From Sipunculus nudus (Eukaryota; Annelida; Sipuncula; Golfingiida; Sipunculidae), in the NCBI GenBank assembly GCA_026874595.1, contig CM049317.1, forward strand, positions 68,262,118 through 68,326,117: a DNA stretch of 64,000 nt. Direction: 5' to 3'. Of the stretch, positions 56,580 to 64,000 are shown piece by piece (position 1 is the first letter of the stretch; each line of letters opens with the position of its first letter). Position numbers and translations under genes: made by a program. The notes below the pieces were generated by a model. That model saw only the letters and a list, made by a program, of their open reading frames with translations, did no database searches and had not been told where the DNA came from.

Positions 56580-56687
56580 TGGAATATTAGGTCGAGATAT
56601 ACCATCAAACCTTGCTCCAGCATCAAAGGCTCCTTGCACGACATAGGTCTGTGGTGGCGGCCTCTGCTGTGGTGGAGGGCCTGGATA
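56580..56687 (-). CDS. DAZAP2: Duplicate DAZAP2 internal exon (unit 2 copy)
   Basis: Identical copy of 44603-44710, offset 11,977 bp, with both splice sites intact. It has no second terminal exon to join in unit 2. To be used it must splice to unit 1 exons or directly to 41744-41872; all of those joins except the one into 46363-46406 keep frame. Confidence 0.75.
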
Positions 56688-58339
56688 CTACAACGGAAAC
56701 TGAAGTATCAAAATCTGACTGAATACTGTGGTTGGCTTTTTGTTTGGCAATGGTTTCAAATTTGTGATGTAGGCAAAGCGGCAATTATGCCAAAAATAAA
56801 ACCTTCGTGAATAAGACGCCAAACCTACACAGGTGAACAGTAAGTGACCCATAATTATTAAAGATTGATAATTTAAATAATATCATCAGTATATCTGCCA
56901 CTATTGCATTAAGAATTTCCACTTGTTAGAAGCACCCTTTGCTCCTTGTTCAATTAAACATTTCTAAACAAACTTCTGGTTTGATGTAAAATATTTAACA
57001 TATAAAACAAGGTTTAAATACCAGTGCTCCATGACTATATAAACAACTGAATACTGGCCTTTAGCCTTATGCTTTTGTCAAAATGCAAGCTGGCAGCAGG
57101 TTTTTGTTCATGACATCAAGCTGACATATCCATAACTTTGTTTGATCAAAATGTTTAGAATAATAAAAGATGTAGTCCTTTCATTATTATAAGTCCAATA
57201 ATTATGCCCAACAATCATTTAAGTTAACTTGAACAAAGGCCTCCTAAGAATCATTTCTGTGCAATGTAACAGAAGTTGAAACAACATTTTTGCAGAAGAA
57301 GACTTGTGCAGTCCTCATTTTGAAATAGCCTTACTAAGGCCAAAAGACCAATTTATGCAGCTTTCTATGAATCTACTAAAAAAAATTAACCACATCTATT
57401 CTTATACAATTGAGAAAAACCTACCCCAGGAATAATTCTTGTGAAAAATTAAATAATTCAGCTTGACAGTTTCATCATAAACCATTTTAGAACTGAAAGA
57501 GGCTAAAATTATGTTTTTTTTTGTCTGTAAAAACAAGCTGATTTAGGTGGCATCACAAAAACTGCAATTTCAAATGAGTCATGTGACCAACATTTGCACA
57601 AAATGTGGTAATGCTAGCCCCTGTTGATTCTGAGATTGTAGCTTCCATATGCTTAGTTGGCCAAATGGTCAGATTCCTCCGCCTTAATTCATCAATCCAA
57701 ACCATTTGAACTACCAATACCTCAAATTCATATACGAGTCATGTGACCAACATTTCCTTAAAATTTTGTGAAGACAACTCCAGCCATTTCTGATACAGTA
57801 ATTTTAGTATCCTTTTTTTTTTGCCAAATGACAAAGTTAAGCTTCCTGTAACTTCCAAAATTCACCTAACTGTATCTTTTCAAACAAACTCAAGAGAGAT
57901 TGTTTCAGAGATTATTCCTGTGAATTATTGAACAATTTGGCTGGACAGTTTCAGTGAAGAATATTTAAAATTTTTTTTTTATTTTTTTTTTATTAAATCT
58001 AAGTAAATGCAGGTAGCAAAAAAATAAAAGTCTGATCCAGGTTTTTAGATGACTTATATTTTGCTTAAAACTGATTAAGCCTCCTGGCGATTTTGAGATA
58101 TGATGGGTTAACGTACAGATGAAGGAGGAAGGCACACCAATACATAAACTCAAAGGTTTGCTAATAATGCTGAACCATGTCTGGGAAGTGCCAAAGTTGA
58201 AGGTTATAGCACCGTCAGTAGTTACCTATGTTAGTCCATGTAGTGAAAATATAAATATATGCCGGAGGAATAAGCCTCTGGAACAAATGCTAAACTACAC
58301 CTTTAATAAGCTTTGATCTAGTTTAACTTTACCACTTAC

Positions 58340-58383
58340 CTGTGTATATGGTGGTGGTGGTCCCTGGCCCTGGGCACCCATTA
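58340..58383 (-). CDS. DAZAP2: Duplicate DAZAP2 PPxY exon (unit 2 copy)
   Basis: Identical copy of 46363-46406, offset 11,977 bp, splice sites intact. If the 5' end of the gene lies beyond base 64000, this would be the first of the two copies reached by the transcript. Confidence 0.7.
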
Positions 58384-61300
58384 CTGCAAAAAACAAGAAT
58401 ACAAGAGATGTTTTCAGTGCTGTAATTTATACTATCTACCTATTATTCTGTACCACTTCTGATATTAAATATCTTAGCCTTCCTCTGTTAAGAAACAGAA
58501 GTTTACAAGAAAGAATGTGCTTATATATATCTATATTTGGGTCATTACTTTTGGGAAAGGGGGGTGACGTTCTTCTGGCCCAAAGTGTACAAAACCATCA
58601 ACCATAGTTGTTTCCTTCTTCTGCATGTGTTTCCATTGGATCTCCAAAACTGGCCTCTGATCAAGGTAAGATTTAGAGCCCCGTTTTTTCCGTTTTATAA
58701 AAATTTATTTTCCGTTTTAATAAAATCAAAATTCCGGAATTTTCCGCTTTATCTTTATATTTTATGTAATAAAATTGCTACATCTTCTTAAGAGTTAAAA
58801 CTTTTAAATCCACATGATTAAATGGATTACGTGTTCAATAAGCTGTTTAAAATATTTTAAATTTAATTACTGCTAACATTGATGCCATAGTTACTTTACG
58901 TATATTTAAAATTATACCTGGTCCTTCGCATAAATGGTTCTTCGTCAGGCCCACACGTAAATAATCCAGCGCATGTGTTAACTGAATCGGCAAGACAGTT
59001 CTCTGCTCTGTAGTGTCTGCGTTTTACCGTCTATCATTTCAAACATTTGAAACAAGTATGGTTATATTATATTCAAAGCTATTTCGCCTCTGAGACGCTA
59101 TGACATGCGGCAATGCGCAGTTTGAAAGATTATTTTAATAAGATACTGGGCGAGAATTTTTTAATTTGCAGTTTAAATCGGCTCTAAATCCGACTTTCCG
59201 TCGTATTTGATATACCGTAGATCCGCGTTTTACCGCCGCACGTCGTCTAATGGCCGCACTCCATGTTCGTAAAATATCTGGAAGGCTCCTTCAGTGGAGT
59301 AAAAAATTCCCAAAACCTTACTTAATGGCCGCACCACATTCTCACCACGTTCCATTGCCGGGTGGGGTATGGTAAGTTTTGGGAACACAACGAAAAAAGG
59401 TTCTTTTCTTAAACGCTAGGCTGCAGCTAGGAATGCTGCGGTATGCTGATATGCAGTCAGGCATAACAGTTTTGGGAAACAGTTGCAACTGTTTATGTTG
59501 CTTGGCTTTGCTAATTAATTAATTTTATTAATTTGTTAAACCGCCTGATCTACCTGATTAGAATAGATGACAATTTGTTCGGTTTATGACGACTCATCCA
59601 AGACGAATCCTAGTAGGGCCACGAAATTAATTTGACACATCACTGAATGCCGGAGAATCTTGCGCCTTTACCTTGACTAATTAAAGTTCAATGGGACATC
59701 AAAGCATTGTATGGGACGACTGTAATTTAAAAATTATTTAGACATTATACATCGTCGGTCATTTAACAACAAAACATTTAAATAAACGACACCCGCGTCG
59801 GTGATCATATTTCCAGAACACCTCGGGTTGTGCTGATCATAATATATGCAAAATGGTGTCCACACCGTCAACCGGCAAAAAATGCAACAGAAAATGATTA
59901 CGGAACTTGCGGGCCTTGGTGTACCTTGCGCCTTTACCCTGTCTAATTAAACTTCAATGGGACATCAAAGCCAACGGTACTCTTTATGATGGCTTTTATT
60001 TACACTCTATACAACGTCGGTCAATTAACAACCTTGACAAAACCTTTTAATAAGCGAATCCCGCGTCCTGCCTTTACGCGTACACCCAGGGTCCTGCTGA
60101 TCATAATATATGCACACTGGTGCCCGAACCGTCTGCTAGCAAAACGTGCCATATTTAAAGATTACGGAACTAGCTGGTGAGGTTATGACCTTTGAGCGCC
60201 ATCTATTGACAATCTGATGAACGAAGAAGTATCTGAACGTGAACGCAGGTTTAATTGCCGAAGAACGTATGGTCTTTGGCTATCTTTTGTTTTACAGTTT
60301 ATTTTAAAAGAAATGATATGTTCAAGAAATATCTTAAAATAATGTTTTACCGATATTGCAGCCATACTCAAATATAGGTACAACCGTTAGTCTGGATAGA
60401 ATGCATAATGTGGCGAGTGAATATCGATCTTTTATCAATCATTGCGTGAAAATTGCCGTGGTTTATGACTGACTCAGAAAAGTTTAATAATACATATAAG
60501 CCTGTTTAAAATATCAATTTTACATTTTTTTTAAATTAATAATCAATAAAATTAATATACAAATATGCAGTATTATTAAATATACGTTCCCAGTATTCAC
60601 TTCTTCCTCAGCCTATTATCGACCATTGCCCCTCGGCGGGCCGTCGAGTCTCTTGTACATGTTTGAATTCAGCCTAACCTGCGTTTTATAGCCGCATCCC
60701 TTGTCGATAAATATTAGTCGGGATTTTCGGCTGTAATTCTTATTTTATGGCCGCGGCGGCAAAACGCGGATCTACGGTAATTCCGTTTTTGAACCCTAAT
60801 TCCGTTTTCAAACCCTAATTCCGTTTTTCCGTCCGTTTTTCGTTAAAACGGAAAAAACGGGGCTCTAAAGATTCATAGGTGACCCAAATTTTTTACCCAA
60901 TATTTATATTACCAAGTCTTAACAATCTATTGTTGAGTCAGTTTCCATTTTGTAATTATTGCAAATTCTAATCACTCACAAACAAAACTCCCACCGTATT
61001 TCGTATTCCATGAATATAGCAACTACAACCCTTCATATAGGGAAAGCCAACAGTAGTTCCTCTTCCATGAATGAAATCAGAGTAGGACAGGTGAAGTGAG
61101 GCATGGATTGAGTGGCAAGGGGGAATAGAGTGAGGTGTGTTGCATATTAGCCAGACATGGGGTAATAGTAATAAGTAATAGTAATAGTAATAGACTATTA
61201 CAGCTTTTTCCATGTAATAGTAATAGTAATAGACTCAAAAATTTTAGCTGTAATAGTAATAGTAATAGAAACAGAAGGCAAAGTAATAGAGTAATACATA

Positions 61301-64000
61301 TATCTTTCTATTACTTCCTGTGAGCCCCTTGATCATGAAGCATATCAGCAAATAATGCTGAACACACTCAATTCTTGTCCAGTAATTGCCCAGGAAGTTA
61401 TTTCAAGCATGGGCCAGCTGCCACATTGCTGGTGACCACTGGTGCTAATTATATAAGAGTACTGGAGAGAGCAGGTCACAGCAAAATAATGGCATATTCT
61501 GAAATGTACCTAGATTTATTTTCACAAGACAGTTTGCATTTTTTATCATACAGATTGCAATAACACACATTCAAGAAAAATAGAATATGGAAGCAGATGT
61601 TCATGATAAGCTTATGGTGTTTTCACTACCCATGACGTATTGAAGCCTACAATGCTATATAATCTCATACCAGTACTACAATCACTTGGATAAAATCATA
61701 CTGCAGGCACATGTATTATCTATTAATTTATATACATATTCTTTTAAAACTATTCTTTTAATATTTGTCTGTTATTTCATAGTACCAATTTTGCAGACCT
61801 TCATTATCTAAAATTATGTTAATTTATATTTTAAAATTAAAAGGATAATTTTTTTAATATATAAATTTATTTGATTATATAATATGAGGATATAAGTAAC
61901 TGTTAATATTTTATTATTTAATATCTGAAATTTTGATATCAAATAATTAGATACTGTTATGTACAAAATTTAAAGTATAAGATTGTTAAATACCAAGTTT
62001 ATTGTGAAAGTGATATAAATAATATTTTATTTGTTTTGTAAAATTGATGTAAGTTTAAATCACTCTCCATATTCCTAAATCATCCAATGCTCATTTGCTG
62101 CAATGAAGAAGGGCATGTCTGAAGAATAAAAGCCATGTATGCTACCATTATGGTAAAGTTTACCACCTCTCTGTTCACTCTCAAGATGTACTATGTGATA
62201 AAATAAATTATGGCATCATATCAAAATGAACATATATACTGCCAAGAAGATGGGGTAGTTTTGTCTCCAGTTTAGAATCTGTCCAGAATCTTGATATAAA
62301 CAGTATTTTTATTGGATATATTTATAAGGATTGGGAAACAGGACACAGCCCCACCAAAATTCCTCTCCTGATACATACATAAAGGACTTAATTGTCAGCT
62401 TTGATACTAAATATTAATATGACATAATCATGAATAATTCCTTTGAAGACAATTTTTAGTTACACTGAAAATCTTTATTTATTAACTATGAGAAAGAAGA
62501 TTAAATCTATATATAATTATAAATCAATATTTTACATATGCCAGAGCCTTTACAATGGGTTGCTTTTAAATTACATGTATTAAAGAGTTCATAGAATTAT
62601 CTTATAATTTCAACTTGAAACGCCCCAATAATCATTTAGGTTTATATATATATATATATATATCTATATATATATATATATAAAAAAAACAGAATTAAAG
62701 TAGCTGAAATAATTAAGATCTCCAGTATCATTAGGCTTATTGTAAATGACAGCCAGTATAAGAAAATTGTGTAGGTAACTGAATGATATAGGTGCTTCTA
62801 ATATTATTGTATCTGCCAAAACAGAGTTTTGCAGATACTATGTTTTCAGCTGCACGCCGCCACCGCCGCGGCGTAGGTGTCCGGAGAACTCCTCCGTAAC
62901 CGCTTGGCGGAATTTTACGAAACCCGGGATTATATTCGGGTCACATGTGAACTGCTGCGCCCCGATTTTGTTTTGACCTCTGACCTTTTCTCTGCGCTCT
63001 GCGTCCGTTTGTGCGTCTGTTTCCACACATAAACCCACATATCTCGGGAACCGTTTGACCGATCAGGAAAATATTTTTGCACAAATGTAGCCCTTGGAGA
63101 GCTTTATAACATACACAAACAAGTGACCCAGGGGTCATGACGCTCAGCTGACCAGGAAGACATTGACAAAAGTAATTTTATCATCTGAATGTCAAATTTG
63201 AATGAAATACTTTTTCCAAACTTGACCTTTTGTATAAAATCATCCAATATTCATTGGGGTACTATGGAGCTCTGTAGCATGAAGGATATGGGTAACAGAC
63301 ACCTATTTTCAAGGTTTACAAGATGACTTTTCAGGGGTCTCCCAGCATGTCAAAAAATAAAATTCTAGGTCCAGTTATTATGATTTGTGCCCTGTTAACA
63401 AATCCAAATGTTTATTCTGGGGGGTATTTCAAAGCCGCATAGGATGAAGGATATGGGTAACAGAGATGTAATTTCAGGTGCACAAGGAGACTTTTCAGGG
63501 GCCTCCCAGCATATCAAGAAAGGAGATTCTAGGTCAAGTCATTATAATTTGTGCTCTGTTAACAGATGACCAAATCTTTATTCTGGGGGGTACTTCAGAG
63601 CCCCATAGCTCACAGAATATGGGTAACAGGGACCTTATTTCGGGTTTCCATGTAGACCTTTTATGGGCTTCCCTGGAGGTGAGGACAGAAGATTCTAGGT
63701 CCAGTCATTATGATTTGTGCCCTGTTTACAGATGACCAAATGTTAAAAGATCACAAAAGTAGAGAAAAAAAAATCGTAAAAAAATAAAAAAAAATACAGG
63801 TGGCGCCACCAATCTCCAGAAATTGATGAAACACTCCTTGATCAATATCCATGCAAAGAATCATGGTGATTAATGCATTAGTTGTTCAGATACTTGAGCT
63901 TTTGTATTAAATTTTGCATTATTCTGGGGGGTACTTCAGAACCCCATAGCTCGAAGAATATAGGTCACAGTGACCTAATTTCAGGTTTACAAGGAAAATT

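Larger units (their letters stand above)
55047..64000. repeat. 11,977-bp tandem duplication, unit 2 (cut by window end)
   Basis: Matches 43070-52023 over 8,954 bp with constant offset. All places compared are identical, including (AT)n near 50665/62642, the A11 run near 44126/56103 and the T10-A-T10 run near 45995/57972. Every feature given for unit 1 up to 52023 recurs here at +11,977. Confidence 0.97.

Overview
This is a piece of an AT-rich animal nuclear genome: two conserved, intron-rich protein genes lie in a sea of introns, microsatellites and repeats. There are no operons, prokaryotic signals, viral genes or CRISPR arrays. The protein sequences and the style of the repeats (short non-autonomous elements, tandem-repeat cores, TGACCT-rich repeats) suggest a marine lophotrochozoan, most likely a bivalve mollusc. 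That assignment is an inference, not proven by the sequence.

Layout. 1-8.8 kb: intergenic, with microsatellites and a three-copy old repeat. 8,862-32,295 (+): the complete CRPPA (ISPD) gene, nine coding exons, 397 codons, all GT-AG junctions in frame. Its introns hold most of the mobile DNA: two long elements of one asymmetric-ended family, two foldback-like elements whose arms are tandem-repeat arrays, Harbinger-like MITEs, another MITE and a tRNA-derived SINE. 32.3-41.7 kb: intergenic or UTR, with MITE copies and a 1.15-kb inverted copy of an element from CRPPA intron 2. 41,744-46,406 (-): the last three visible coding exons of a DAZAP2-type proline-rich adaptor; its 5' end is not seen.

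The most striking feature is a head-to-tail repeat of 11,977 bp. Bases 43,070-55,046 begin again at 55,047 and run to the window end, identical in everything I compared, including microsatellite and homopolymer lengths. The repeat copies two internal DAZAP2 exons but not the terminal exon. If both pairs were spliced in order, the first codon after the junction would be TAA. This is either a very recent segmental duplication or an assembly duplication, and the frame argument and perfect identity favour the latter.

Functionally the two genes are unrelated: CRPPA makes CDP-ribitol for alpha-dystroglycan glycosylation, and DAZAP2 is a small WW-binding adaptor. The likely novelty is in the repeats: an element family with fixed asymmetric ends but interchangeable tandem-repeat cores (one core is packed with nuclear-receptor DR1 motifs), two foldback elements with array arms, and a nested pair of TIR elements.
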